49,795 bases of DNA from CAYGHG01 sp964349515 (GCA_964349515.1 CAYGHG010000004.1:1-49795); one strand, 5' to 3'; positions 33,314 through 41,210 are shown, numbered from the stretch's first letter. Translations and numbers: made by a program. The notes: generated by a model from the letters alone, not told the origin.

Positions 33314-35344
33314 TCAGAGCGCCGGTTGTTTTGTTTGTATCTTCAGAATCCTGTCGATTTCCGCCGCGGCGGCCTCTCCGGTACACGCTGTAAATTCTTT
33401 GTTTCCGATCTGCACCACCGGCCCGCGGCCGCATTTTTCGAAACAAAAGGATGCCTTTACCGCCACCCTGCCTGCGGCCTGATTTTCCTGCAGGTGCTCG
33501 AGTATCTCCCTCATCACCTTCTGCGCGCCTTTCAGGTAACAGCCGGTCCCGAAACATACGTTGACTTCTATCTCCGGCTTATCGGTTCCTGCCCTGCTGA
33601 TGTCAAAACTTTCCTTTACTATTCTGCGCTGATTTCTGTAATGCGTATGCAGGAGGCTATGGGCTTTATCTGCGCCTTCGCCGCCGTTAAACACCGTCTC
33701 ATACAGTTCCTTAACATAGGGGTTTTCCTGCGAACGGTGCAGCTGCTGCATCCTGTCATTCTCATATATCCCTTCCGTTCTTTTCTTCCTCGCCGCGCTT
33801 CCGGTGCAGACGGGCTGCCCCGCGCCGCCTACGCAGCCGCCCGGGCAGGCCATCACCTCGACTATGTCGTAATCCGCTTTTTTGTCCTTTACCTTCTGCG
33901 CCAGCTCCCTTGCATTTTTCAGGCCGCTGACAACAGCCATCTTTATGCGCGTGTTGTTTATCACTACCTCCGCCTCCTTAAGCCCTTCAGCGCCTCTTAC
34001 CTGCCTGAATTCCCTGTACTCACCCTTTGTACCCCCGAGCTTTTCAGCGGCATAGCGCAGCACAGCTTCGGATACGCCTCCGGAGTTCCCGAATATCACC
34101 CCCGCGCCGGTCTTAAACCCGAAAGGCATGTCAAAAGAAGCCGGTTCAAGCTCATTAAACCTTATGCCTGCCTCTTCAATCATTGCGGCTAGCTCCTGTG
34201 TAGTCAGCACATAATCCACGTCAGGAACACCGTCTGTCTTGAATTCATCCCTTTTTGCCTCATACTTTTTTGCGGTACACGGCATTATCGATACCACCGA
34301 AATATTCTCTCTTTTAAGCCCCGACTTAGCCGGCAGCAGCTCTTTTAAAAGCGAGCCAAACATCTGCTGGGGGGATTTGCAGGTAGAGAGATTGTCAGTG
34401 AGATCCGGAAAATACTGTTCGGCAAACTTTACCCAGCCCGGACAGCACGAAGTAAATAAGGGAAGATTTTTCCCCGCTGCCTTGCGCTCTATGAACTCGT
34501 TTCCCTCTTCTATCACCGTCAGGTCCGCGGCAAAAGAGGTGTCATACACCATGTCAAACCCGATTATTTTCATCGCGGCTATTATGCGGCCCGTAGATGT
34601 GGTTCCCGGTTCAAGCCCGAACTGCTCGCCGAGCGCCACACGGACGGCAGGAGCAAGCTGCGCAACAACGGTTTTTCCCGTATTTTCTATCTCTTTCCAC
34701 ACTTTCACGGTTTCAAACCTTGGTGTTATCGCGCCGGTCGGGCACACTTTGGCACACTGCCCGCAGTAAACGCACTCTACGCTGCCAAGCTCCTTATTAA
34801 AACACGGGACCACAGCGGATTTGGAACCCCTGTTGGCGAAATCTATCGCGCCTATGCCCTGCACTTCGGAGCACATTCTTACGCAGTCCCCGCAAAGCAC
34901 GCATTTGTCCGGATCACGGACCAGCGACGGCGTGGACTCATCCTTTTGCCTGGGGTTTGGCATCTTTTTAAACCTGATCTCCTTTACCCCGACCTTTTTT
35001 GCCAGTTCCTGCAGCTGGCACTTTCCGCTTTTGGCGCAGGTTGTGCAGTCATGCCCTTCGTTGGCAAGCAGCAGCTCTACTATAGTCTTTCGAAGCTCCC
35101 TTATTTCCTCTGTATTGGTTTTAAGCTTCATTCCTTCTTCCGGCGGAGTGGAGCATGCCGGCTGAAGCCCCCGCCCCTCTACATCCACCATGCACAGCCT
35201 GCAGGCACCGTACACGGACAACTCCGAATGGTAGCAGAAAGTAGGCAGCTCTATCTTTGCCTTTCTCACCACTTCCAGCAGGTTTTTCTCACCCTCAAGC
35301 CGTGTTTCCCTTCCGTTTATCAAAACAGTTTTATTTTGGTCCAT
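33314..35344 (-). CDS. hydA: [FeFe]-hydrogenase catalytic subunit of the HydABC complex
   Basis: 676 aa. N-terminal [2Fe-2S] domain (CYHSELSVYGACRLC about 37-51), His-Cys3 cluster (HDCTTCAKSGKC about 98-109), two [4Fe-4S] motifs (about 148-158 and 191-201), then a complete H-cluster domain: TSCCPGW (298-304), MPCTAKK (354-360), MACPGGCVGGAGQP (498-511). A C-terminal thioredoxin-like [2Fe-2S] domain follows (CFGTGC and CFEKCGRGP), characteristic of the large HydA of trimeric bifurcating hydrogenases. In such complexes it makes H2 using electrons from both NADH and reduced ferredoxin. GGAGG precedes the ATG, and hydB ends 4 bp upstream. No HydE/F/G maturases are present in the window. Confidence 0.96.
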   Translation of the reverse strand: MDQNKTVLINGRETRLEGEKNLLEVVRKAKIELPTFCYHSELSVYGACRLCMVDVEGRGLQPACSTPPEEGMKLKTNTEEIRELRKTIVELLLANEGHDCTTCAKSGKCQLQELAKKVGVKEIRFKKMPNPRQKDESTPSLVRDPDKCVLCGDCVRMCSEVQGIGAIDFANRGSKSAVVPCFNKELGSVECVYCGQCAKVCPTGAITPRFETVKVWKEIENTGKTVVAQLAPAVRVALGEQFGLEPGTTSTGRIIAAMKIIGFDMVYDTSFAADLTVIEEGNEFIERKAAGKNLPLFTSCCPGWVKFAEQYFPDLTDNLSTCKSPQQMFGSLLKELLPAKSGLKRENISVVSIMPCTAKKYEAKRDEFKTDGVPDVDYVLTTQELAAMIEEAGIRFNELEPASFDMPFGFKTGAGVIFGNSGGVSEAVLRYAAEKLGGTKGEYREFRQVRGAEGLKEAEVVINNTRIKMAVVSGLKNARELAQKVKDKKADYDIVEVMACPGGCVGGAGQPVCTGSAARKKRTEGIYENDRMQQLHRSQENPYVKELYETVFNGGEGADKAHSLLHTHYRNQRRIVKESFDISRAGTDKPEIEVNVCFGTGCYLKGAQKVMREILEHLQENQAAGRVAVKASFCFEKCGRGPVVQIGNKEFTACTGEAAAAEIDRILKIQTKQPAL

Positions 35345-35348
35345 GTCA

Positions 35349-37238
35349 TTACCTCCTTATCGCTTCAAATTTGCATGCGTTAAAACATATCCCGCACTTG
35401 ATGCATTTTGCGGCGTCAAGCAGATGAGGTTTTTGTTTTTCACCGGTTATCGCGCCTACCGGGCATTTTTTTACGCAGAGCGTACAGCCTTTGCATTTTT
35501 CCGCGATTATGCTGTAGCTGGTAAGCTCAGCGCATCTGCCTGCAGGGCATCTGCTGTCATTTATGTGCGCGTCATACTCGTCTGCAAAATACCTCATCGT
35601 CGAGGCAACCGGGTTTGGCGCGGTCTTACCAAGCCCGCATAGCGACCCTGTCCTGACTGCTGTCGAGAGTTTTTCAAGAAGTTCCACAGTCTTACCGCTG
35701 CCCCGGCCCTCTGTAATGTCGGTCAGCAGGTTTAGCATCTGTTTTGTCCCCTCCCTGCAGGGCACGCATTTTCCGCACGATTCATTCTGTATGAACTGCA
35801 TGAAATATTTGGCCATGCCTGCCATGCAGGTATTCTTATTCATGACCACCAGCCCGCCCGAACCCACCATCGCGCCTGCCTTTTTCAGCGAATCAAAATC
35901 CAGCGGCAGGTCCAGGTGCTCGGCAGTCAGGCACCCGCCGGAGGGCCCTCCAATCTGCACTGCCTTGAACCCGTCCTTCCAGGGTGTCCCGTCATCTTTG
36001 GTAACCCCGCCGGCTATCTCATCAATGACGACTCTGAGAGGCGTGCCCATTGGCACTTCGATAAGGCCGGTATTTGCTACATTCCCGGTTACGGCAAAAG
36101 TCTTGGTCCCCGGTGAGCCGGGAGTCCCTATTTTCCTGTACTCCTGCGCTCCCATCTGCATTATCAGGGGCACAGTAGCCAGAGTCTCCACGTTGTTTAT
36201 CACGGTCGGCCTGCCCCACAGCCCGGACTGCGCCGGAAAAGGCGGCTTAGGCGAAGGCATGCCCCGTTTTCCCTCAATAGAGGCCATGAGCGCCGTTTCT
36301 TCCCCGCATACAAACGCGCCGGCGCCTTCCATCACTGTAAATTTCACCGGCCTGCCGAGTTCCATCGCGTCAGGGCCCAGTATGCCGGCGGCCTCTGCAT
36401 CCGCGACGGCCTTTTTCATCCTGCGCACCGCAAGCGGGTATTCCATCCTGACGTAAATGAATCCTTCATCCGCGCCTACTGCCAGCGCGGCAATCAGCAT
36501 GCCTTCGAGGACGCTGTGCGGATTTCCCTCCATGACGCTGCGGTCCATGAAAGCGCCCGGGTCGCCTTCGTCGCCGTTGCATATTACATATTTTTTCCCC
36601 TGCGGCTGAATGCGCGTGAGTTCCCACTTTTTCCCCGCGGGAAAACCCGCGCCGCCGCGGCCGCGCAGCCCCGAAGCGGTAATTTCCGCGCATATCTGCT
36701 CCGCGGTCATCTCATGGCCCGCTTTCCAGGCGCTGGTGTAACCGCCGTGCGCTATGTATTCATTTATGTCCTCCGGGTCCAGGCTCCCGCACTGTTTTAG
36801 AATCAGCCTGTGCTGTTTGCGGTAGAAATCTATCTCCTCCGTATTTCTGCAGACAGTTTTTGTGACGGGGTTTCTATATAGAAGGCGCTCCACAACTGCA
36901 CCTGCCACAAGCGCGTCAACTATTTCTTTTACGTCCCCGGGTTTTACTCTTGTATATAAAATATTATCCGGCATCACGGTTACCAGAGGCCCCATCTGGC
37001 AGAATCCCTGGCAGCCGCTTTTAGATACGTAGGTTCCTTCTTTTTCCTCCCTCAGTTCAGCCACCGCGTTTATTCCCTTTTCAGCCAGTTCTTTCATGAA
37101 CTCAGCGTGGACTTTCAGCGCCCCGTTTGCCACGCATCCCGTACCCGCGCAGATTATGAACCTGGTTTTAATGAGCGCCTCTTTTGCCACATATTCTCTT
37201 TTTATTTTTCCGAGGTCTGTTTTTGTTTTTAGATTCAT
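35349..37238 (-). CDS. hydB: NuoF-like flavoprotein subunit of the HydABC hydrogenase
   Basis: 629 aa. N-terminal thioredoxin-like [2Fe-2S] domain (C30, C35, C76, C80), then the NuoF core with FMN/NADH motifs GRGGAGFPAGKKWE (193-206) and NGDEGDPGAFMDR (221-233), an SLBB domain, the [4Fe-4S] motif ESCGKCVPCREGTKQM, and a C-terminal ferredoxin domain with two [4Fe-4S] motifs (CKGCTLCVKKCP; CIKCGICFNAC). This full module set is that of HydB, where NADH is oxidised and electrons are distributed. It overlaps hydC by 4 bp; GGAGGCGC precedes the start. Family knowledge: the same architecture occurs in NADP-reducing NfnB-like and NuoF-like proteins, but the hydA neighbour decides. Confidence 0.95.
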   Translation of the reverse strand: MNLKTKTDLGKIKREYVAKEALIKTRFIICAGTGCVANGALKVHAEFMKELAEKGINAVAELREEKEGTYVSKSGCQGFCQMGPLVTVMPDNILYTRVKPGDVKEIVDALVAGAVVERLLYRNPVTKTVCRNTEEIDFYRKQHRLILKQCGSLDPEDINEYIAHGGYTSAWKAGHEMTAEQICAEITASGLRGRGGAGFPAGKKWELTRIQPQGKKYVICNGDEGDPGAFMDRSVMEGNPHSVLEGMLIAALAVGADEGFIYVRMEYPLAVRRMKKAVADAEAAGILGPDAMELGRPVKFTVMEGAGAFVCGEETALMASIEGKRGMPSPKPPFPAQSGLWGRPTVINNVETLATVPLIMQMGAQEYRKIGTPGSPGTKTFAVTGNVANTGLIEVPMGTPLRVVIDEIAGGVTKDDGTPWKDGFKAVQIGGPSGGCLTAEHLDLPLDFDSLKKAGAMVGSGGLVVMNKNTCMAGMAKYFMQFIQNESCGKCVPCREGTKQMLNLLTDITEGRGSGKTVELLEKLSTAVRTGSLCGLGKTAPNPVASTMRYFADEYDAHINDSRCPAGRCAELTSYSIIAEKCKGCTLCVKKCPVGAITGEKQKPHLLDAAKCIKCGICFNACKFEAIRR

Positions 37239-37729
37239 TTTTGCGCCTCCTTTTCAAGAATATCGTCTATGAGGGACGTTGCCGCGGCAGGCGTCAGAAG
37301 GCCGTGAACGTCTTCGTTTATGACGACCGCGGGCGCAAGCCCGCAGGCGCCCAGGCACGACACGGTTTCCAGCGTGAACATGAGGTCGTCAGTGGTATTT
37401 TTTCCCTCACTCAGCCCGAGTTTCCTGCGCATCGCGTCCAGTATGTCCGTTGACTTCTTTACATGACAGGCTGTTCCGTCGCAGATTTTTAAAACGTATT
37501 TCCCTTTTGGCGCCAGTGCAAAATGGGAGTAAAAGGTGGCAACTCCGTATACTTTTGCAGGCGATATTCCGAGCGATGTTGCGGTAAACATCATTATTTC
37601 TTCGGGCAGATACCTGTACTCCTCCTGTATCTGCTGAAGTATGGGAATAAGCCTCGCCGGGTTGTTGCTGTTTTTTTCGAGTATTTCGATTACTTTTTCA
37701 AACTTGCGGGAAACACCTGCTGTTTTCAT
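37235..37729 (-). CDS. hydC: NuoE-like [2Fe-2S] subunit of the HydABC hydrogenase
   Basis: 164 aa, typical NuoE/HydC length. Helical N-terminus (about 8-65) and a thioredoxin-like domain binding one [2Fe-2S] cluster through C83, C88 (CDGTAC) and C125, C129 (CLGAC). First gene of the hydCBA order, 46 bp downstream of rex, so probably co-transcribed with it or from the small gap. GAGGTG lies upstream of the ATG. Confidence 0.94.
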   Translation of the reverse strand: MKTAGVSRKFEKVIEILEKNSNNPARLIPILQQIQEEYRYLPEEIMMFTATSLGISPAKVYGVATFYSHFALAPKGKYVLKICDGTACHVKKSTDILDAMRRKLGLSEGKNTTDDLMFTLETVSCLGACGLAPAVVINEDVHGLLTPAAATSLIDDILEKEAQK

Positions 37730-37775
37730 TTTAGCACCTCGTTTTAGTCGGCTGAATTTTCAGCTGCCCTATTTT

Positions 37776-38438
37776 TTACACTTCATTCTCTTTCTGCACG
37801 TTTATTTTCTTTGAGAGCACCGCGAGCGACGCCGCCAGGTTCTCGTTATGCACTATTACGCCGGGCGGCGCTGAGATTTTTACCGGCGCGAAATTCCAGA
37901 TCCCTGTTATTCCCGATGATATCATTATGTCTGCAGTTTCCTGAGCGTGCTTCGCCGGCACGGTAATAATTCCCATCCTTACTTTCATTCTTTTAATCAG
38001 CTCTGCCATTTTCGAGGCCCTGTAAATTTTTTTTCCGTGCACAGTTCCCCCGGCCTTTGCCGGGTCTGTATCAAATGCGGCTACTATGTTCAGCCTGTAT
38101 TCCCTGAACCCCTGATAACCGAGTATTGCGGCACCCAGGCTTCCCACTCCTGCAAGAAACACATCCGTATTGTTTTTCAGCCCGAGAAATTCCTCTATTA
38201 CATCAATAAGCGCCGCGGTATCGTAGCCTGTCTTTGGCCGTCCCACTGCGCCGGTAAGTTCGATGTCTTTTCGCACCTGCACAGCTCCCAGCCTCATGTC
38301 GCGCGCAATCGTAGTGCAGGAAATACCGGCTGTCTTGTTTTCAAGCGCCTTTTTAAGGTATTGAAGATAAACAGGCAGCCTGCGCAGTGCCGGCTCGGGA
38401 ATTCCCCTTACAGCCGTCTCTTTTTTTATCTCATCCAT
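37776..38438 (-). CDS. rex: Redox-sensing transcriptional repressor Rex
   Basis: 220 aa. N-terminal winged helix (about 12-75; LPVYLQYL, then TTIARDMRLGAVQVRKDIEL) and a Rossmann NAD(H)-binding domain with GVGSLGAA (97-104). Rex senses the NADH/NAD+ ratio and represses fermentative and hydrogenase genes. Its location directly in front of hydCBA fits that role. I did not find a canonical TTGTTAA-N4-TTAACAA site in the rex or hydC upstream regions. GGAGG precedes the ATG. Confidence 0.95.
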   Translation of the reverse strand: MDEIKKETAVRGIPEPALRRLPVYLQYLKKALENKTAGISCTTIARDMRLGAVQVRKDIELTGAVGRPKTGYDTAALIDVIEEFLGLKNNTDVFLAGVGSLGAAILGYQGFREYRLNIVAAFDTDPAKAGGTVHGKKIYRASKMAELIKRMKVRMGIITVPAKHAQETADIMISSGITGIWNFAPVKISAPPGVIVHNENLAASLAVLSKKINVQKENEV

Positions 38439-38476
38439 TTCTGCCTCCTTTGATTAGATATTTTTTTATCGATATA

Positions 38477-38504
38477 AATATATCAACATATTTTAATTTG
38501 TCAA
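38477..38504 (-). promoter_or_regulatory. Promoter of rex (and probably the hyd operon)
   Basis: Minus strand: TTGACA (38504-38499), 16-nt spacer, TATATT (38482-38477), about 39 bp upstream of the rex ATG. Confidence 0.7.
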
Positions 38505-38519
38505 GTGATTTTTTTCACA
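38504..38519. promoter_or_regulatory. CRP/FNR-like palindrome next to the rex -35 box
   Basis: AGTGA, six Ts and TCACA: on the minus strand TGTGA-N6-TCACT, matching the CRP half-site pattern except for one base. Its centre is near -43, the usual position for a class II activator. A cNMP-binding protein is encoded at 42927-43376 but has no DNA-binding domain, so the ligand is unknown. Confidence 0.35.
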
Positions 38520-38580
38520 AAGTTATGGCATCAATTAAGTAAATTATGGGACGGGTGTTTTATGAATAATAATAAGGTTC

Positions 38581-38730
38581 TCTGTATCTGTCTGCCGTTA
38601 TCTGCCCTTATCTGTATTTATCTGCCGTTATCTGCCGTTATCTGCCGTTATCTGCCGTTATCTGCCCTTATCTGTATTTATCTGCCGTTATCTGCCGTTA
38701 TCTGCCGTTATCTGTCGTTATCCGTCTTCC
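38581..38730. repeat. 10-bp tandem repeat array with 60-bp higher-order period
   Basis: About 14 consecutive 10-bp units. Three variants occur: G = TCTGCCGTTA, C = TCTGCCCTTA, A = TCTGTATTTA, in the order G C A G G G G C A G G G from 38591 to 38710, i.e. a perfect 60-bp duplication, with degenerate units at both ends. The region between rex and the lipoprotein gene holds no credible gene; a plus-strand reading frame through it only encodes a repetitive peptide. Confidence 0.92.
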
Positions 38731-38777
38731 TCTTGTAACTACTGCCCTTCCCGGAACTATTCTGCCGCTCCGCATTA

Positions 38778-39191
38778 CTACCTGCATTTCCCTGCCGTGC
38801 AGGTGTATTCAGTTCCGTTTATTGTCAGCCTTGCCTTTCCGCCTTTATCCCACAGCTCAATACCGTTCCCTTCATATCTTGCCCCGGAACCTGATACTCC
38901 CTGCTTTAAAAGATATGTGCCTGACTGCGTCCTGACAGATGCAAACCCCTGCTGATAAAAATCCGCGTTTACGCTTCCCAGATCACCGCCGCACTCATAG
39001 CAGGCCTTAATAACTTCCCCGGAAACGCACGGCTCCTCCCATACCCTGATGCACTTTTCCCGTTCCGCGCACCAAGTATACCCGGCAGAACCGATGCACC
39101 CGTGTTTGTCCCTGTCAGCGCCGGGTTTAAGCGCAGGCGCACAACCGGATAAGAAAACAACAAGCATCAGAATAATTGTTTTTCCTGCCAT
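38778..39191 (-). CDS. Lipoprotein with MliC-like C-type lysozyme inhibitor domain
   Basis: 137 aa. Signal peptide with lipobox LSGC (Cys at about 17), so probably membrane-anchored. Residues about 30-55 contain IGSAGYTWCAEREKCIRVWE, a Cys-rich motif common in small secreted bacterial proteins. The C-terminal half ends SGSGARYEGNGIELWDKGGK followed by ARLTINGTEYTC, the pattern of the MliC family that blocks C-type lysozymes. GAGGTG lies 8 nt before the ATG. It stands alone between repeat-rich intergenic regions. Confidence in the lipoprotein is high; MliC assignment is by motif. Confidence 0.8.
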   Translation of the reverse strand: MAGKTIILMLVVFLSGCAPALKPGADRDKHGCIGSAGYTWCAEREKCIRVWEEPCVSGEVIKACYECGGDLGSVNADFYQQGFASVRTQSGTYLLKQGVSGSGARYEGNGIELWDKGGKARLTINGTEYTCTAGKCR

Positions 39192-39235
39192 GGTATTTCA
39201 CCTCGTATTTTAATATTTGCACTGTTTCGTCTCAT

Positions 39236-39297
39236 CCGGTTTTAATCTGTAGTTATCTGTCCTTATCTGTCTTCCCCTTTGAACTCGGAACTGTTTT
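39236..39297. repeat. Dispersed TTATCTGT element (copy C)
   Basis: AATCTGTAGTTATCTGTCC, then TTATCTGTCTTCCCC and TTGAACTCGGAACTGTT. It resembles 30350-30405 (CTTATCTGTATTCC, then GGAACCCGGAACTGTT) and shares the TTATCTG unit with the 10-bp array. Same orientation relative to the upstream minus-strand gene in each case. Confidence 0.5.
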
Positions 39298-39327
39298 TCC
39301 CTTTTTCCTTCATCCCAAATCCTTACC

Positions 39328-39474
39328 CTAAGTCTTACATCTTCCGCAAATCGTTAAAGTATTAAAGCAGTCTCCGGCACGATTTTTCAATCTATCAGAT
39401 ATTATTTTCTTTACTGCTTTCCTGTATCCGAGCGAAAGTTTATACACGTCCGTATCTCTGAAATCAAAACCCAT
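39328..39474 (-). CDS. Small protein, truncated four-helix-bundle (S23/IVS-type) homologue
   Basis: 48 aa; ATG at 39474 preceded by AAGGGGTGG. It begins FRDTDVYKLSLGYRKAVKKI, which resembles the first helix of the four helix bundle/23S rRNA-intervening-sequence protein family (pattern F.DL.VY..A), but the family is normally about 110-120 aa. The reading frame ends with an unrelated Cys-containing tail (TICGRCKT). It is probably a decayed remnant, possibly a real short gene. Confidence 0.35.
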   Translation of the reverse strand: MGFDFRDTDVYKLSLGYRKAVKKIISDRLKNRAGDCFNTLTICGRCKT

Positions 39475-39628
39475 TCCGACCACCCCTTATTCACTTTACT
39501 ATTTACTTATCTTATTCCCTATCCTATATACCCGGGATAATAATTAAGGGTTGGGGAATTAGGAAATTTTCTTCCTCTTTTCTCGTTTTTCCGCCCTCCT
39601 CTTTCCCCATCCCTCCTCCTCATCCTCG
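39475..39628. other. Non-coding stretch with polypurine tract
   Basis: No gene seen. From about 39560 to 39620 the minus strand is almost entirely purine (GGATGAGGAGGAGGGATGG and onward), directly downstream of the tRNA. A 12-bp imperfect palindrome centred on CCCGGG occurs near 39535. Confidence 0.4.
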
Positions 39629-39651
39629 CCAAATTTTCGCAGAAAATTTGG
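39629..39651. terminator. Perfect hairpin overlapping the tRNA-Gln 3' CCA
   Basis: CCAAATTTTC (39629-39638), loop GCA, GAAAATTTGG (39642-39651). The last three bases of the stem encode the tRNA CCA end (39649-39651). No U-run follows on the minus strand, so it may serve as a processing signal or a weak terminator. Confidence 0.5.
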
Positions 39652-39722
39652 CTGGGCGGGGTGGATTCGAACCACCATAAAGAGCTTCAAAGGCTCTCGT
39701 CTTACCTTTGGACGACCGCCCA
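39649..39722 (-). tRNA. tRNA-Gln (anticodon TTG)
   Basis: 74 nt including an encoded CCA. Acceptor stem TGGGCGG pairs with CCGCCCA, discriminator G. Anticodon stem AGAGC/GCTCT encloses loop CTTTGAA with anticodon TTG. The T arm is GGTGG-TTCGAAT-CCACC. All arms form by eye. Minus strand, upstream of a polypurine tract. Confidence 0.95.
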
Positions 39723-40029
39723 ACACTAAACACAATTTACCATTTATAAATGCGTATGTCCAAAACAAAAACATCCACCTGCCGCTGCGTTTCGCGGGAA
39801 AATAGAGCAAAGGTGCTTTCCCTTTGTCTTAACTTTTGTCTTCTGTCTTTTGGCTTTTTAACTTACGACTCAAGGTCAAATCCCCCTGCGCCCCCTTTGG
39901 GAAAGGGGGGCACGACTTGCCCCTCTTTGAAAAACGGGGTTAAGGCATAAAAAGATAAAACCCGGTATGAGTATTCATCCGGGTTTTGCCCTTTATTTTG
40001 TCTTAGCTTTCAGCTTTTAGCTTTCAGCT
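39723..40029. other. Intergenic region between tRNA-Gln and spoVG
   Basis: No gene seen. It contains a palindrome CCCCCTTT (39891-39898), GGG, AAAGGGGG (39902-39909) of the kind found in many genomes as a dispersed intergenic hairpin, the spoVG terminator (39957-39987), and short degenerate repeats of AGCTTTCAGCTTTTAGC near 40005-40032. Confidence 0.6.
39957..39987 (-). terminator. Intrinsic terminator of the ispE-spoVG operon
   Basis: AAAACCCGG (39957-39965) and CCGGGTTTT (39979-39987) form a 9-bp stem with a 13-nt loop. On the minus strand it is followed by ATCTTTTTATG, and on the plus strand by GCCCTTTATTTT, so it could work in both directions. Confidence 0.8.
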
Positions 40030-40320
40030 TTACTGAGCTCTTGTCTCGCTTGACTGCGCTGTTTTGTGGAATTCTGACAGCACCCTTGTCTCGATCAGTT
40101 TTCTTACGTCGTTGTTGAGCGGGTGGGCTATGTCTTTGAATGTGCCGTCAGAGAGTTTCCTGCTCGGCATCACTACAAACAGCCCGTTTTTGCCGTCAAT
40201 TACTTTTAAGCCCCTTACCACAAAAACATTGTCAAACGTGATGCTGACGTATGCTTTCAGCTTCTGGTCTTCCGTCTCAGATGCGCCCCTTGGAAAAACC
40301 TTTACCTCGGTAATCTCCAT
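40030..40320 (-). CDS. spoVG: SpoVG-family RNA/DNA-binding regulator
   Basis: 96 aa, standard length. Family hallmarks: MEITEVKVFPR, AYVSITFDNVFVVRGLKVI, MPSRK and DIAHPLN. SpoVG proteins are nucleic-acid-binding post-transcriptional regulators found in Firmicutes, spirochaetes and several candidate phyla. It is the last gene after ispE (20 bp gap), followed by a strong terminator. The ispE-spoVG pairing also occurs in Firmicutes. Confidence 0.96.
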   Translation of the reverse strand: MEITEVKVFPRGASETEDQKLKAYVSITFDNVFVVRGLKVIDGKNGLFVVMPSRKLSDGTFKDIAHPLNNDVRKLIETRVLSEFHKTAQSSETRAQ

Positions 40321-40340
40321 ACCTTACGCCTCCTTCTATG

Positions 40341-41210
40341 TTATAAAGAATGTACAAGCGCTGTAAATATTCCCTTGTTCCCGGCTTTCATTTTTAAATA
40401 GCATTTATGAGCCTCTTTCTTTGTTTCAAATACCGAAAAAACCGTTGCGCCACTGCCACTCATGGAACAAAAACCCCTACTATGGCTTTTCAGCTGTCTT
40501 AATAATGCTACAATTCCACTCTTTCTCTTTAAAACAGCTTTGATAAAATCATTATACAGTATAAAACTGCCCTTTTCAAGCATTTTATTTCCCTCTAAAA
40601 CTGACAAAATCTTTTCACAATATTGTTTTTTTTCGTTTTTATTTTTCTCTTCATCAGCCCACCTGTAAGCGTCTTTTGTCGGCACTCTCTCTTTTCCCGC
40701 AGCAAGCACATACCACAGTTTTTTCTTACCGCTAACAGCCCGGATTTTCTCCCCTTTTCCCTCAACAAGCGCCCTTCTTGAATCAATGAAAAAAGGCACG
40801 TCAGCGCCGAGAGAAAAGCCAATCTTTTTAAGCTCGCCTTTACGCCGGTTTAACCCCCACAGCTTATTGAGCGCCTTTAGTACGGTGGCGGCATTTGAAC
40901 TTCCTCCGCCCAGCCCTCCTCCGTCCGGTATGAACTTATAAAACTTTATCCTCGCTCCTTTTCGGCAGCCAAATCTTTTTTTCATGGCAGCGGCGGCTTT
41001 GTATATTATGTTTTTCTCTGCCGGAAGCCCGGGCAGCGCGGAGTTCATGTCCTCCAGTTCTATCCTTCCGCTGTTCAGGGCTGTAATATCAAGGATGTCA
41101 AAAAGAGACACCGGGTCAAAAACAGATTTAATATAGTGATATCCGTCTTTGGGGTCCGTGCCGGTTATCTCCAGGCAAAGGTTTATTTTTGCGGGCGAGA
41201 GGAATATCAT
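40341..41210 (-). CDS. ispE: 4-diphosphocytidyl-2-C-methyl-D-erythritol kinase
   Basis: 289 aa GHMP kinase. It phosphorylates CDP-methylerythritol in the MEP isoprenoid pathway. N-terminal AKINLCLEI motif, the ATP-binding glycine-rich motif PDGGGLGGGSSNAA (95-108), and the late GHMP motif SMSGSGATVFSVF. The ATG overlaps the stop of the TPR gene by 4 bp. Confidence 0.96.
   Translation of the reverse strand: MIFLSPAKINLCLEITGTDPKDGYHYIKSVFDPVSLFDILDITALNSGRIELEDMNSALPGLPAEKNIIYKAAAAMKKRFGCRKGARIKFYKFIPDGGGLGGGSSNAATVLKALNKLWGLNRRKGELKKIGFSLGADVPFFIDSRRALVEGKGEKIRAVSGKKKLWYVLAAGKERVPTKDAYRWADEEKNKNEKKQYCEKILSVLEGNKMLEKGSFILYNDFIKAVLKRKSGIVALLRQLKSHSRGFCSMSGSGATVFSVFETKKEAHKCYLKMKAGNKGIFTALVHSL

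Noticed and set aside
33095..34192. 365-codon plus-strand frame across the HydS and HydA genes
   Set aside because: Antisense to two strongly conserved hydrogenase genes; composition is not protein-like.
37730..37775. Rex operator in front of hydC
   Set aside because: I looked for TTGTTAA-N4-TTAACAA or close variants here and upstream of rex and saw only a short GCTGAA/TTCAGC dyad.
38581..38730. CRISPR array
   Set aside because: Units are 10 bp and contiguous, with no spacers and no cas genes nearby.
38505..38738. 77-codon plus-strand frame through the 10-bp array
   Set aside because: Encodes only a repetitive LPLSALICIY-type peptide generated by the tandem repeat.
39559..39810. 83-codon minus-strand frame across the tRNA-Gln gene
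   Set aside because: It runs through a clear tRNA and a polypurine tract; low-complexity Glu/Lys/Arg tail.
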